Under the pieces are notes generated by a model, which was given only the letters and a program-made list of their open reading frames with translations, ran no database searches and was not told where the DNA came from. A stretch of DNA of 64,000 nt from Bifidobacterium vespertilionis. Its GTDB lineage: Bacteria; Actinomycetota; Actinomycetes; Actinomycetales; Bifidobacteriaceae. The translations under genes and the position numbers were made by a program. Position 1 is the first letter of the stretch; each line of letters starts with the position of its first letter. The DNA lies in assembly GCF_008698145.1 (NCBI RefSeq), contig NZ_RZNZ01000004.1, positions 151,635-215,634 on the forward strand, written 5' to 3'. Below are positions 51,691 through 61,209 of this stretch, piece after piece.

Positions 51691-54600
51691 AGCCCGGACC
51701 GGAACAGGGATCGCGGCACCAGCCGCTGGACCGTGGTGAGTCTGCTCCGCAGCGATTCGAGGATCTGCGGCACGGCGGCATCCAACGGCTCCACGGGCGA
51801 CGACGGGGCACCGTATGCGGCGGCGATCGCCCCGTCCGCCAGGGTCGCCAGTCTCAGCCGCTCGTCCGGGAACCGTTCGGCGATCAGCCGCTGCACATCG
51901 CGGTCCGTTGCCGTCGCGGGCCATGACAGCCCCGCATCCCGCGTGCAATCGGCGGCCTCGGCCCATGCGGCCCGCCACGCCCTGCGGTTCAGGGCATCGT
52001 CGTCGCCCACCGCGATGGCCTGATCGATCAGCCGCATCCGTCCGCGGCGTCTGCGTGCGCGGATGCCGGCCGGGGTCAACGCCAGCGCGCAGGCCAGAGC
52101 AAGACCGAACAGCGTCCAGAGCGTCACCACTGCCCATTGCGGCAGCTCGACGCGGCTCTGGACGGTGGCGGTGCCGGTGGTTTGGGCGGCCGCATCGGTG
52201 GATTCGTCCGTGGTGGTCTCCTCCTCGGTGGCGGTGCTGGACTCGGAGGCCGACGCGGAGGCCGACGCGCTGGAGCTGGATGCGCCCGCCGAGGGGTTGA
52301 TGGTGGTCACGCCCGTGTCGTCGCTCGATTCGATGTCCGTGCCGTCGGCGGACGGGGTCACATCGAACGGCACCCAGCCGATGTTGTCGATGTACACCTC
52401 GGTCCACGAGTGCAGCTGCTTGGCCTGCACCTGGTATTCGGCGCTGCTGCGGCCTTGGTTCACCAGCCACGGGATGAACGCGTCGCCGTTCCCGGAACCG
52501 CCGTAGGCGCCGGAGCCCGGATCGTCGGAGCCTCCGGTCGTGGACGTGTCCCCGACCGCGGCACCGCCCTGGTTGTAGCCGAGCACGATGCGCGTGGACA
52601 GTCCCAGCCCGCGCGCGAGCACGGCGAGGGCGGTGGCGTAATGCGTGCAGTAGCCGGACTTGTCCACCAGGAAGTCGTCCACCACTTCGAGATTGTTGCG
52701 TCCGTTGCCGTCCGGCTGGGTGAGGGAGTAGACGAAGCCCGGCTGGGAGAAGTAGTTCACCAGCCAGCGCATCGCGGCCACCTGCGCCTCCTCGGTCGTG
52801 CCGTCGGCGGGCACACCGGCCGCCTTGGCCTCCTCGATCACGGCCCTCACATGCTCGGGCAGCTGGCTGGGCAGCCCGCCGTAACGGCTCCTGAGCGAGG
52901 CGCCCGTGCCGGTGTCGTACAGATCCTGCGGGGTGATGCTCACGCGGCGGGAGGCGGTGATGCCGCTCAGCCCCGAGCCGGAGCCGCTGGAATCGCCGCC
53001 ATAGCCGTCATAACTTCCGCCGGAGCCGCCATAGCCGCTGGAATCGCTGCCATAGCCGTCATATCCGTACCCGCCGTAGTAGTTCGATCCGCTGCTCCTG
53101 GCCGGGATGAGGCCATACCAGTTCGAAGGCGCGCCGGCGTCGTCCAAAGCCTGCTTGTATTCGTCGCTTTTCTGCACGGTGTACCGGCTCATGGCGGCAC
53201 CGTCGAGCCGCAGCACCAAGGCAAGCCTTGTCTTGCTGCTATTGCCCGCCTGCATGATCAGCTCGTCTCCGCTGAGCGCCAGCTTCCTGCGGAACGCCGA
53301 GTTGAACGACACGATCATGCCGTCAAGGTAGCGCATCGGGTATTCCGCATTGGAGATGAGCTGGCCGTCGGGTCCCGTGAGCCGGACCATGGCTCCCCTG
53401 CCCGAGGAGCCGTTCAGCGCGGCGTATTGCCCGTCGTCCGCCCCCTGCACCACCTCCGTGCCGATGCGGACCACCAGATAGTCGCCCACGATCGTGCCGT
53501 AGCCGGATGCCGCCAGCGCGCGACGGGTGGCTTCACGGTCCGCGGCGCTTATGCTGTCGGTGCCGTAGTAGTCGATGTACGTCTTGCGCAGATTGTCCAG
53601 CGCGGTGAGCTGGCCGAAGCCGGCATTGCCGGAGATCGGGGAGATGTAGGCGCCAGACGCCGAATAGTTCATGCCCGAAGATGTGAGCGTGCCGGTGCTG
53701 AAGATCGTGCCGTCGTCGGCCTGGTACCACGATCGCTGGTCCCTGTTGTCCACCCCGCTGATGGAGGTGGCATTGCCCACCACGGGCAGGAAGCGCGAGG
53801 CGAGCGAGTCGATGCTCACGTCGGCGGAGCCCCTCATGCCGACCAGCGAGCGCAGATCATCGTCGCTGTACCCGATGTCCGAGTTGCCGTAGCTGCTCAT
53901 GATCGCATACCACGTGCGCATGAACGGATCCAGATCGCGCACATCGTCGGAGGGCATGCCGGACAGCCCCTGCATCAGCGGATCGGACTTGGGACTGGAG
54001 CCGAAGTTCGGTCTGCCGCCGTACAGGCCGCCGTCGGAGGCGAGCTGGGGATCGTATTTCCACGTGTCGCCGTTGAAGTCGTCCAACGTGGCGAGGCGGA
54101 AATAATACGGGCTGCCGGTGCGCGAAGTGTAGGTGAACACCGTGGCCGATGATCCGGTGTTGAGCCCGCGTTTCAAATCCACCATCGGATTGACCGTGCT
54201 GGTGGAGAACAGGCCGCCAGGCGTGCCCACGGCCAGCGGGATGGCGATCGCCAGACTGGTGGCGGACGGCGTGAGGGCCAGCACGATCGCGGTCGCCACG
54301 CCGGAGGCGATGACCGGCAATGGGGCTATGGCGCGCACGGGCACGGTGGACCACAGCAGCAGGAGGGCCGCGCATACGGTCACGCCGATCATCGCGTACG
54401 ACGGGGTCTGCCCCACGAACGCGAACGCCGTGGACATCACGGCGACGGGCACGACGGCGAGCGCGGGGGCGGCGACGGGCTGGACCAATGCGCAGCGCAG
54501 CAGGATGGCCGCGATCGCGCCCGCGCCGATCAGCAGCACGTCCGCATACGGCCCCACGGTCAGCGGCGGCAGTTGGACGTACAGCTCGTTCATGCCTGCG

Positions 54601-56246
54601 CCGATCGCGTCGGGCAGCAGCTCGAAGTTCCAATGGGCCACCTGCTCGATGATCCGCCCCTGTTCGTCGGCCACCTGTTCCATGCGCCGGCCGATCACCC
54701 ACATGCCGGTGATCGCATGGATGCGCACGATCATGGCGCCCAGCGAGACGATCACGATGATCAGGGACCCCACCAGCACACGGCGGGCCGATCGCCACGC
54801 GGTGGCTGGCGGGAACAGCACGGCCTCCACGGTGACCGCGATGAGCAGGACGATGGAGGTGATGGGCCAGAGGCCATGCAGCTCGACCACGGGCTTCAGG
54901 GCCAGCAGCGTGACGACGTGCAGCACGATGAGCGCGGCGGCGGTCGCCACGCGCGACCGCACAAGATGGCGGCGCCACGGATGACGCCCGGCATCGTCGT
55001 CGGATGCCACTGAATCGGCCTGGACCGCGGAACCACCCGAATCGATGGCGATGCATGGGACGGCCGCCCGATCGCCGTCCTCCTTGGCCGGGCCGACCGC
55101 ATGCACGCTGGTCCTGCTCCCGAGCGGGGATGCGTCAAGGGCCGCGGAAAGCGGGGTGTGATCCGCGGCGGCCACCAGCACGATCCGCAGCGGGTGGCGC
55201 TGGGCTGCGGCGAACTGCGCGATCGCCGCCACCTGCCGCTCGACGGTTGGTGCGGACGAAGCGGCCTGTGAACCTTCGCCGGCACCGGCCTGGTCCCACG
55301 GACGCATGGCGGCGAGGAACCGCGTGGCCTCATGACGATCGCCATGGAAGATCTCGCCATCGGACACCACCACCTGCAGGCCCTTGCCCTGCGTGGCCCG
55401 GAGCCGCTGGAGGGCGTAGGCGGCGGCCGCATCCAGATCGGCGGCCATGTCGATCACCAGCAGCGTCGTCACATGCACATCGCGGTCCGACTCGCGGGTC
55501 ATGAGCTCGCCGCGGTGGGCCGTGTGACGCCAGGAGATGAGTCGGGGCGAATCGCCGGGTGCATACTGGCGCACGCTGCTGGCCATCTCGCCGGCTGACT
55601 GGTCCTGCAGCCGGGCGTCGGAGGCTAGCGAGATCTCGGCTCCACCGCCGGACTCGGCGGGCAGAATCATCGTCTCCCCATCGTCCGGCAGCATGAGACG
55701 CTGGCGGATCAAACCGAATGGGTCGGACCATGTGGCCGCGATGCCCGCATGGCGGTACAGGCCGCGTTGCTCCGGCGGCTTGCCGGCGCCCCGCCCCACC
55801 ACGCGCCCGCGCTGGTCGAGCCGCTCCCATTGCAGCGCCGCGAACATGCTGTGCGGCAGTAGAAAACGCTTCCATCCACGCGCGGGCACATAGGCCACCA
55901 ATCCGTCGCGCGTCTGCGGCAACTGGCTTGTGGCCATCACCGCACGGGCCAGATCGGCCGTCACGAACCGACGCTGCAGCAGGGCGATCGCCAGCGAGGC
56001 CAGCAGGGCCAGCCAGAGGGCCAGCGTGGCCGCGGAGAGCATGCGATCGTCCAGCAGGATGGCCAGAAAACAGCACAGACCGCCCAGCGCCAGCACGAGG
56101 AATCCCGATGGCGTGGGACGCACGATCCCCCGGCCATGCCAGCGCGGGGCATTGCGGTCACGCCCGGGTTGCCGTTTGGAGGACATGTCTCGAACGGATC
56201 GTTTGTCTTGCTGGGACCGCTTGGATTCTGCGCCGGCGCGTGGCAT
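51687..56246 (-). CDS. Membrane DUF58-transglutaminase fusion protein
   Basis: A 1,519-residue protein uniting two parts that are usually separate genes. The first 400 residues have two N-terminal membrane helices and a DUF58 domain (YAPGDSPRLISWRHTAHRGE). From about residue 430 there are several membrane helices, a large external region rich in Gly, Ser and Tyr repeats, and a transglutaminase domain with the Cys-containing KSGYCTHYATALAVLARGLG, His in AKQLHSWTEVYID and Asp in VPFDVTPSADG. A final membrane helix and a cytoplasmic tail close it, as in TgpA-type proteins. The start at 56246 is 2 nt after the MoxR stop. A MoxR-DUF58-transglutaminase set is thought to act at the cell envelope. 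The substrate is unknown. Confidence 0.85.
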   Translation of the reverse strand: MPRAGAESKRSQQDKRSVRDMSSKRQPGRDRNAPRWHGRGIVRPTPSGFLVLALGGLCCFLAILLDDRMLSAATLALWLALLASLAIALLQRRFVTADLARAVMATSQLPQTRDGLVAYVPARGWKRFLLPHSMFAALQWERLDQRGRVVGRGAGKPPEQRGLYRHAGIAATWSDPFGLIRQRLMLPDDGETMILPAESGGGAEISLASDARLQDQSAGEMASSVRQYAPGDSPRLISWRHTAHRGELMTRESDRDVHVTTLLVIDMAADLDAAAAYALQRLRATQGKGLQVVVSDGEIFHGDRHEATRFLAAMRPWDQAGAGEGSQAASSAPTVERQVAAIAQFAAAQRHPLRIVLVAAADHTPLSAALDASPLGSRTSVHAVGPAKEDGDRAAVPCIAIDSGGSAVQADSVASDDDAGRHPWRRHLVRSRVATAAALIVLHVVTLLALKPVVELHGLWPITSIVLLIAVTVEAVLFPPATAWRSARRVLVGSLIIVIVSLGAMIVRIHAITGMWVIGRRMEQVADEQGRIIEQVAHWNFELLPDAIGAGMNELYVQLPPLTVGPYADVLLIGAGAIAAILLRCALVQPVAAPALAVVPVAVMSTAFAFVGQTPSYAMIGVTVCAALLLLWSTVPVRAIAPLPVIASGVATAIVLALTPSATSLAIAIPLAVGTPGGLFSTSTVNPMVDLKRGLNTGSSATVFTYTSRTGSPYYFRLATLDDFNGDTWKYDPQLASDGGLYGGRPNFGSSPKSDPLMQGLSGMPSDDVRDLDPFMRTWYAIMSSYGNSDIGYSDDDLRSLVGMRGSADVSIDSLASRFLPVVGNATSISGVDNRDQRSWYQADDGTIFSTGTLTSSGMNYSASGAYISPISGNAGFGQLTALDNLRKTYIDYYGTDSISAADREATRRALAASGYGTIVGDYLVVRIGTEVVQGADDGQYAALNGSSGRGAMVRLTGPDGQLISNAEYPMRYLDGMIVSFNSAFRRKLALSGDELIMQAGNSSKTRLALVLRLDGAAMSRYTVQKSDEYKQALDDAGAPSNWYGLIPARSSGSNYYGGYGYDGYGSDSSGYGGSGGSYDGYGGDSSGSGSGLSGITASRRVSITPQDLYDTGTGASLRSRYGGLPSQLPEHVRAVIEEAKAAGVPADGTTEEAQVAAMRWLVNYFSQPGFVYSLTQPDGNGRNNLEVVDDFLVDKSGYCTHYATALAVLARGLGLSTRIVLGYNQGGAAVGDTSTTGGSDDPGSGAYGGSGNGDAFIPWLVNQGRSSAEYQVQAKQLHSWTEVYIDNIGWVPFDVTPSADGTDIESSDDTGVTTINPSAGASSSSASASASASESSTATEEETTTDESTDAAAQTTGTATVQSRVELPQWAVVTLWTLFGLALACALALTPAGIRARRRRGRMRLIDQAIAVGDDDALNRRAWRAAWAEAADCTRDAGLSWPATATDRDVQRLIAERFPDERLRLATLADGAIAAAYGAPSSPVEPLDAAVPQILESLRSRLTTVQRLVPRSLFRSGL

Positions 56247-56248
56247 GG

Positions 56249-57361
56249 CTACCGTCCGTCCACGCGTGGCACCGGAACGTGATGGAGGATGTCCTCTACG
56301 ATCGAACGGCCGGTGACGCCCGCGGCGGCCCCGAACGCCGCATCCGGCAACACCAGACGATGGGCCAGCACCGGGACGGCGAGCGAGCGAACGTCGTCGG
56401 CGAGCACGAACGAGCGGCCGGAGACCAGCGCGCGCGACTTGGCCATGGCGGCCAGGAAGAGGCTGGCTCGCGGCGATGCACCGTAGCGCACGTCGGCGCG
56501 TCCCCGGGTGGCCGTGGTGATCGAGACGATGTAGTTGGCCACCGGCTCGCTCAGATGCACATGGTCGGCGGCCACGCGGGCGCCGGCGATCGCGTTCACG
56601 TCGCACACCGGCCTGAGCTGGTCCAGAGGGCGCTTGGAGTAGGCGCTGGTGAGTGTGGCCGCCTCCGCCTGGGCGCTGGGGTAGCCAAGCGACGTGCATG
56701 TCATGAAGCGGTCAAGCTGGGCCTCGGGCAGCGGAAACGTGCCCTCCAGCTCGATGGGGTTCTGCGTGGCCACCACGAAATACGGCTCGGGCAGCCGGTA
56801 GGTGACGCCGTCCACGCTGATCTGCCCTTCGGCCATGGCCTCCAGCATGGCGGACTGGGTTTTGGGGTTGGCCCGGTTGATCTCGTCCGCCACCACGATG
56901 TTGGCGAACAGCGGGCCGGGATGGAAGTTGAAGCGCTGGGTGGACTGGTCGTAGATGCTCACGCCGGTCAGATCGCTCGGCAGCATGTCCGGCGTGAACT
57001 GCACGCGGCGCACCGATCCCTGGATCACCGTGCCGAGCGCGCGGGCCAGCGTGGTCTTGCCCACGCCGGGCACGTCCTCCAGCAGCAGATGGCCGCCGGC
57101 CACCAGCGTGGTGACGGCCAGTTCGATCGGCTCGCGCCCGCAGGAGAGCACGTCGGAGAGCGCATCGATCACCGCACCCACCGTGGCGGTGGCCTGAGCC
57201 GCATCCCAAGCAAGTGGGCTCGCCGACTCGGACGCCTGACCGGATGATGCCGACGCCGGCGCGACGTGACGGCCGGGCTGCGCGGGCTGGACCGGCTGCG
57301 CGGACGATACGGTCCGGCCTACCCCGATGTTCTGAAGTCCCTCGGTGTGTTCGGGCATCAT
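56249..57361 (-). CDS. MoxR-family AAA+ ATPase
   Basis: A 370-residue ATPase with Walker A LEDVPGVGKTTLARALG, Walker B NIVVADEINRANPKTQSAML, and MoxR-typical FTPDMLPSDLTGVSIYDQ and VATQNPIELEGTFPLPEAQLDRF. A Pro/Ala/Ser-rich leader of about 50 residues precedes the core. An AGAGGGGG site precedes two adjacent ATG codons (57361 and 57358), either of which may be used. It is directly coupled to the DUF58-transglutaminase gene and probably acts as a chaperone that assembles or activates that complex. Confidence 0.93.
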   Translation of the reverse strand: MMPEHTEGLQNIGVGRTVSSAQPVQPAQPGRHVAPASASSGQASESASPLAWDAAQATATVGAVIDALSDVLSCGREPIELAVTTLVAGGHLLLEDVPGVGKTTLARALGTVIQGSVRRVQFTPDMLPSDLTGVSIYDQSTQRFNFHPGPLFANIVVADEINRANPKTQSAMLEAMAEGQISVDGVTYRLPEPYFVVATQNPIELEGTFPLPEAQLDRFMTCTSLGYPSAQAEAATLTSAYSKRPLDQLRPVCDVNAIAGARVAADHVHLSEPVANYIVSITTATRGRADVRYGASPRASLFLAAMAKSRALVSGRSFVLADDVRSLAVPVLAHRLVLPDAAFGAAAGVTGRSIVEDILHHVPVPRVDGR

Positions 57362-57467
57362 TGTCCCCCTCTGGTTCGTTTCATCCAGTGTAGCGCCGGG
57401 CATGCGAATTTCCCCGAGCGCGCAACGCCGCGGACGCCCGGAATGCCCGCGACGCCCCAGAACGCGG

Positions 57468-57505
57468 CAACCCCGCCGATCGCACGAAGCGAACCGACGG
57501 GGTTG
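57468..57505 (-). terminator. Hairpin downstream of groES
   Basis: CAACCCCGCCG (57468-57478) pairs with CGACGGGGTTG (57495-57505) with one mismatch, about 30 nt after the groES stop. No T-tract follows. Confidence 0.5.
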
Positions 57506-57531
57506 TGGAAAATCTCGAAGCGAGACGCGAA

Positions 57532-57825
57532 TCAGCCGAGGATGGCCAGAATGTCGCGGGCGGAGACGATCAGGTAGTCCTCGCCCTGGTAGTGGACCTC
57601 GGTGCCGCCGTACTTGGAGTACAGGACCTTGTCGCCCACCTTGACGTCGACGGGGATGCGCTCGCCCTTGTCGTCACGACGGCCCGGGCCGACGGCCAGG
57701 ACTTCGCCCTGCTGCGGCTTCTCCTTGGCGTTGTCCGGGATGTACAGGCCGGAAGCGGTCTGCGTCTCGGCAGCGGCCTGCTTGATGATGATCTTGTCTT
57801 CCAACGGCGTAAGTGCGATGGACAC
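57532..57825 (-). CDS. groES: Co-chaperonin GroES
   Basis: A 97-residue Hsp10 that caps Gro[22 protein letters not shown] holds the mobile loop, and GEVLAVGPG and [15 protein letters not shown] are family-typical. The start is a GTG at 57825 with an AGGAGG site; no ATG in frame fits the family N-terminus. No groEL follows, so the gene is expressed alone, as often seen in actinobacteria. A CIRCE element and a good promoter lie upstream, indicating HrcA control. Confidence 0.97.
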   Translation of the reverse strand: MSIALTPLEDKIIIKQAAAETQTASGLYIPDNAKEKPQQGEVLAVGPGRRDDKGERIPVDVKVGDKVLYSKYGGTEVHYQGEDYLIVSARDILAILG

Positions 57826-57926
57826 TGTGTGCCTCCTCATGCAACAGAAAACCAATAGTTCCCGCGCCAAGGCCCTAGGTAAGAGGCTGACGATCACTTG
57901 ACCGGAACCCTCACGCGCTACCCCAT

Positions 57927-57967
57927 ACTGTAGCGCGAATTTAGCACTCTGCCAACTCGAGTGCTAA
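57927..57967 (-). promoter_or_regulatory. CIRCE operator and promoter of groES
   Basis: TTAGCACTC (57941-57949), a 9-nt spacer and GAGTGCTAA (57959-57967) form a perfect CIRCE element, the HrcA binding site. On the minus strand TTGGCA inside the spacer and TACAGT (57932-57927) are exactly 17 nt apart, so bound HrcA would cover the -35 region. Confidence 0.95.
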
Positions 57968-57989
57968 CGCTGTGGGAGAAACGGGAATC

Positions 57990-59222
57990 TCAGTCCATGC
58001 GGCGAGCGATCACGGCGTCCACGTCCACGCCCAGCGAGTCGGAGGATTCGGCGGGAGCCTCCACATCGCCGCTCGCCTCGACGTCGTGGAAGGAGACCAC
58101 AGCCTCATCGTCCTTGGCGTCGGCGGACCGGGTCTGCGCACCGGCCAGCGGCGGGACGGCCTTGGCGACCTGACGGGTGGACTTGATCTCCATGCTCTCC
58201 GGCTCGGCCATCCTCACCGGCTTGCCCGCACGGGAGGCACCCAGGGAGAAGGAGATCAGATCCTGCGAGGAGGCCATCTCAAAGGCGTCCAGAGCATGCG
58301 ACGGGGAGATGCGGGCCAGCTCGTTCGTGGCGTCGTCTGCCTCGGCGGGGGCCTGCACGGGGACCTCGTCGGAAGCAGACACATCGGCGGGCTGCGCGGA
58401 ATCGGAATGTTCGGGAGCCGCCGTCTCCTCGGCGGACCGGGCGGGCTGCTCGGACCGGGCGGGCTGTGCGGACGGTGCCGGCTGCGTGGCCTCGGCGGCT
58501 TTGGGGCGCGCGGCCATCGCCTCGCCGGCGCGCTCGGCCTTGACGACCTTCTGCTCGGCACGCGCGCGATCGACCGCATCCTGAATCTCCGATGCGGTCA
58601 GTACATCCGTGGCGGGCTCCTCCTGACGGACGGGCTCGGGCCCGGCGGCGCGGGAGGGGGCGGCCGACTGCGCGGGGACCACCGGACGGGCGGCCTTGCC
58701 CACGGTCTGCGGCAGCACCTGCGCCACCACCTGGCCGGTGCGGCGCACGGCGGCGAGTTCGGCCTCCCATGCGCGGGCCTGTTTGGAGGCGCGCACGCCC
58801 AGCGCGAGCACCGCGCACATCAGGGAGAACGGGATCAGCGCATACAGCGAGCTGAACTTGAGCACCAATGCCAGTACCAGCACCACAACCGCAACCGCCG
58901 CAAGGGACGCCACGAGGATCTGGCGACGGCGGATGGCGGCACGGCGCAGCTGACGGATGTGCGCCACGCGCTGCGGGGTGAGCCTTGCGACCTTGCGCTG
59001 TTGTTCTGCCTGCATCGATAAGCCTTTCATAATGGGGGGCGTCGCGTCGCTGAATCTGGTGGCGCTTGCGGCGTCCACGAGATGCAGCGAGGCCGAAAAA
59101 CGATCCGCACGATGCTCGGAGGCGTCCTTCATGCCTTTCCGGGCCTTGCGTGGCGCCCACACGAACACCAGCAGCGCGGCGATCGCGACCAGCACAACGC
59201 TGCTCAACGACTCGTAACCCAT
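57990..59222 (-). CDS. SepX/GlpR-type divisome membrane protein
   Basis: A membrane protein of 410 residues. An N-terminal helix (VVLVAIAALLVFVWAP) is followed by a RADRFSASLHLVD segment, a basic stretch (RQLRRAAIRRRQI) and a pair of closely spaced helices (residues ~100-150), then a long Ala/Pro/Glu-rich cytoplasmic tail. This order matches the actinobacterial SepX/GlpR proteins that link the Z-ring and a gephyrin-like partner, as I recall that family. Two start codons are possible (59222 or 59234) and neither has a strong site; the shorter is preferred by family length. It is divergent from nothing close and ends near the CIRCE region. Confidence 0.65.
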   Translation of the reverse strand: MGYESLSSVVLVAIAALLVFVWAPRKARKGMKDASEHRADRFSASLHLVDAASATRFSDATPPIMKGLSMQAEQQRKVARLTPQRVAHIRQLRRAAIRRRQILVASLAAVAVVVLVLALVLKFSSLYALIPFSLMCAVLALGVRASKQARAWEAELAAVRRTGQVVAQVLPQTVGKAARPVVPAQSAAPSRAAGPEPVRQEEPATDVLTASEIQDAVDRARAEQKVVKAERAGEAMAARPKAAEATQPAPSAQPARSEQPARSAEETAAPEHSDSAQPADVSASDEVPVQAPAEADDATNELARISPSHALDAFEMASSQDLISFSLGASRAGKPVRMAEPESMEIKSTRQVAKAVPPLAGAQTRSADAKDDEAVVSFHDVEASGDVEAPAESSDSLGVDVDAVIARRMD

Positions 59223-59323
59223 AGGCTTAACCATAGACGGGCTGGCGGATGATTACCTGAAAATTCCACATGCGTGTCGTCAAACCTTTTCAATATGCCC
59301 GCAAGCCGCCCGCGGGCCCGCAG

Positions 59324-60031
59324 TCAGCCCCGGGGGACAAGCCGGTCCGTGACGCTGCCGGGCACATCGCCGGCGAGCAGGCTGTAGCTTTCATGATCCC
59401 GCCACTCGCCGTTCACATACATATAGGAGCGCCGCAGCCCTTCGTCCGTGAGACCGAGCTTGGCGGCCACGCGCTTGGAGCGGTGGTTCTCCGGCAGGAT
59501 CGCGATCTCGATGCGGTGCAGATGGGGGCCGGAGGGGTCGCGGAAGGCCCAATCGGCCAGCATCGCCACGGCCAGCGGCGCGAACCCGTGGCCGGCGTAG
59601 CGCTGCGAGACCCAGTAGCCCACCATGCCGGTGCGCATGGCCCCGTAGCTGATCGCCCCGAGCGAGACCTGGCCCACGATCTGCATCTGGTATTCGATGA
59701 GGAACACGGCGCCCACGCCGGCCTGCTCGTCCTGGCGCATGCGGCGCACCCACTCGTTGAAGGACAGGGGGCGGCCGCCCAGCGGATCGCCCGACTCCCA
59801 CGGCATGAGCCAGTCGCGATTGGCCCAGCGCACATCGTTCCAATCCTCCTGATCATCCTCCCTCACCGGACGAAGGCTGATGCGCGCGAACCCGTGCGGA
59901 GCCTCGAGCCGGGACGGCATGTCCAGGGCGCGGTCGGACGGGTCGTCGCGCAGGGTGAAGATATCGCGGAGCGATTGGAATACTGACACGCTCCCATTGT
60001 GCCACCGCGCGGCCGCCCGCCGCACATGCAT
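59324..60031 (-). CDS. GNAT-family N-acetyltransferase (RimJ-like)
   Basis: A GNAT enzyme of up to 235 residues with the acetyl-CoA signature around VGYWVSQRYAGHGFAPLAVA and a C-terminal NHRSKRVAAKLGLTDEG. These features match RimJ/RimL-type acetyltransferases of proteins or small amines. ATG 60031 has an AGGA site that overlaps the stop of the LacI gene, implying coupling. A GTG at 59989 opens directly at SVFQSLRDIF and is a possible shorter start. The substrate is unknown. Confidence 0.87.
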   Translation of the reverse strand: MHVRRAAARWHNGSVSVFQSLRDIFTLRDDPSDRALDMPSRLEAPHGFARISLRPVREDDQEDWNDVRWANRDWLMPWESGDPLGGRPLSFNEWVRRMRQDEQAGVGAVFLIEYQMQIVGQVSLGAISYGAMRTGMVGYWVSQRYAGHGFAPLAVAMLADWAFRDPSGPHLHRIEIAILPENHRSKRVAAKLGLTDEGLRRSYMYVNGEWRDHESYSLLAGDVPGSVTDRLVPRG

Positions 60032-60034
60032 TTC

Positions 60035-61024
60035 CTATGCCGGCCCAAGGCTCTCCCCCGGCTCGAACCGCGAGTGCAGCACCTCGGGGGCCACGGACGG
60101 ACCGCCTACATGCAGGATGCGCTCGATCAGCTTGGCGGCGGCCACTTCGCCCACCTTCTGCCGATCCACGGTGATCGTGGCGAGCTGCGGATGGTTCAGA
60201 CGGCCCTCCATTGTGGCGTCGAAGCCGATCACCGACACGTCCCGCGGCACCTGGACGCCGCGCGCGGCCAATTCGCGCACGAAGTCCACGGCCACGCCGT
60301 CGTTGTACGCGACGATCGCGGTGGTGGGCTTGTCCAGGAACCTGTCCACATTCGCCGTGTCGAACGCATAGTCCGAATCGTACGCCCGCTCCACACGGCG
60401 CAGCCGGATCCCCTCCCGCTGGCACACCGTAAGCAGCGCCTGCCAGCGCAGACCGTTCTGCCAGGAGGAATCGGACCCGGGCACATAGGTGATGGACGTG
60501 TGCCCAAGCCGTTTGAGCTTCATCACCGCAGCCTCCACACTGGGCCGATCGTCCACCACCACCGACTGCACGCCGCGCGCGAGCCGGTTGACCACCACCA
60601 CGGGCTTGGTCTGGGCGGCCTTGCGGATCACCGTATCCGGCACGCGGGAGGCGATGAGGATCAGTCCGTCCGCGCGCTTAAGGCACCGATTGATGAGCTC
60701 ACGCTCCACGTCGCCCCGATCGGACGTCACCGAGACGGCCAGCGCGTATCCGCGGCCGTCGCACTGCGTCTGGACCCCGTGCAGATAGTCGGCGAAGATC
60801 GGGTAGCGCAGGTCCGGCACCAGCGCGGCGATCTCCCCCACCAGAGCGGCTTGCATCGGATCCACATCCACCTTGCGCGCCCGGTAGCCCATCTCGTCGG
60901 CGATCCGCCGGATGCGCTCGGCCGTCTCAAGCGTTACGCGACCCGGCTGCGTCAGCGCGCGGGATACGGTCGCGGCGGATACCCCGGCCGCGGCCGCCAC
61001 ATCTCGAATCGTCACCTTTGCCAT
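60035..61024 (-). CDS. LacI-family transcriptional regulator
   Basis: A 329-residue LacI/GalR regulator: helix-turn-helix VTIRDVAAAAGVSAATVSRA at the N-terminus, then the periplasmic-binding-fold effector domain (LVPDLRYPIFADYLHGVQT, DVSVIGFDATMEGRLNHP). It is divergent from the GH2 gene (185 bp between starts) and probably controls it. The ATG at 61024 has a short-spaced AAGG site. The GNAT gene follows with an overlapping ribosome-binding site. Confidence 0.93.
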   Translation of the reverse strand: MAKVTIRDVAAAAGVSAATVSRALTQPGRVTLETAERIRRIADEMGYRARKVDVDPMQAALVGEIAALVPDLRYPIFADYLHGVQTQCDGRGYALAVSVTSDRGDVERELINRCLKRADGLILIASRVPDTVIRKAAQTKPVVVVNRLARGVQSVVVDDRPSVEAAVMKLKRLGHTSITYVPGSDSSWQNGLRWQALLTVCQREGIRLRRVERAYDSDYAFDTANVDRFLDKPTTAIVAYNDGVAVDFVRELAARGVQVPRDVSVIGFDATMEGRLNHPQLATITVDRQKVGEVAAAKLIERILHVGGPSVAPEVLHSRFEPGESLGPA

Positions 61025-61209
61025 ACCTTCACTGTAGCGGCCAAGCGGGGACCATCCGGCCGCATCAGGCATCCGGACGCTGAACGGACAGGGAAAACGT
61101 CTGAAACAAAACCGCCCGCCGCCGCGCGATCGTATGGTGGAAGTGCAAGGCGCGGCGACAGGGAAGTTCCCGCGCACCCGCTCGATCGCAACGATCAGGA
61201 AGGACCGCA

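Noticed and set aside
56247..56699. N-terminal extension of the DUF58-transglutaminase frame
   Set aside because: It overlaps the MoxR gene in another frame and shows no family similarity; ATG 56246 directly after the MoxR stop fits better.
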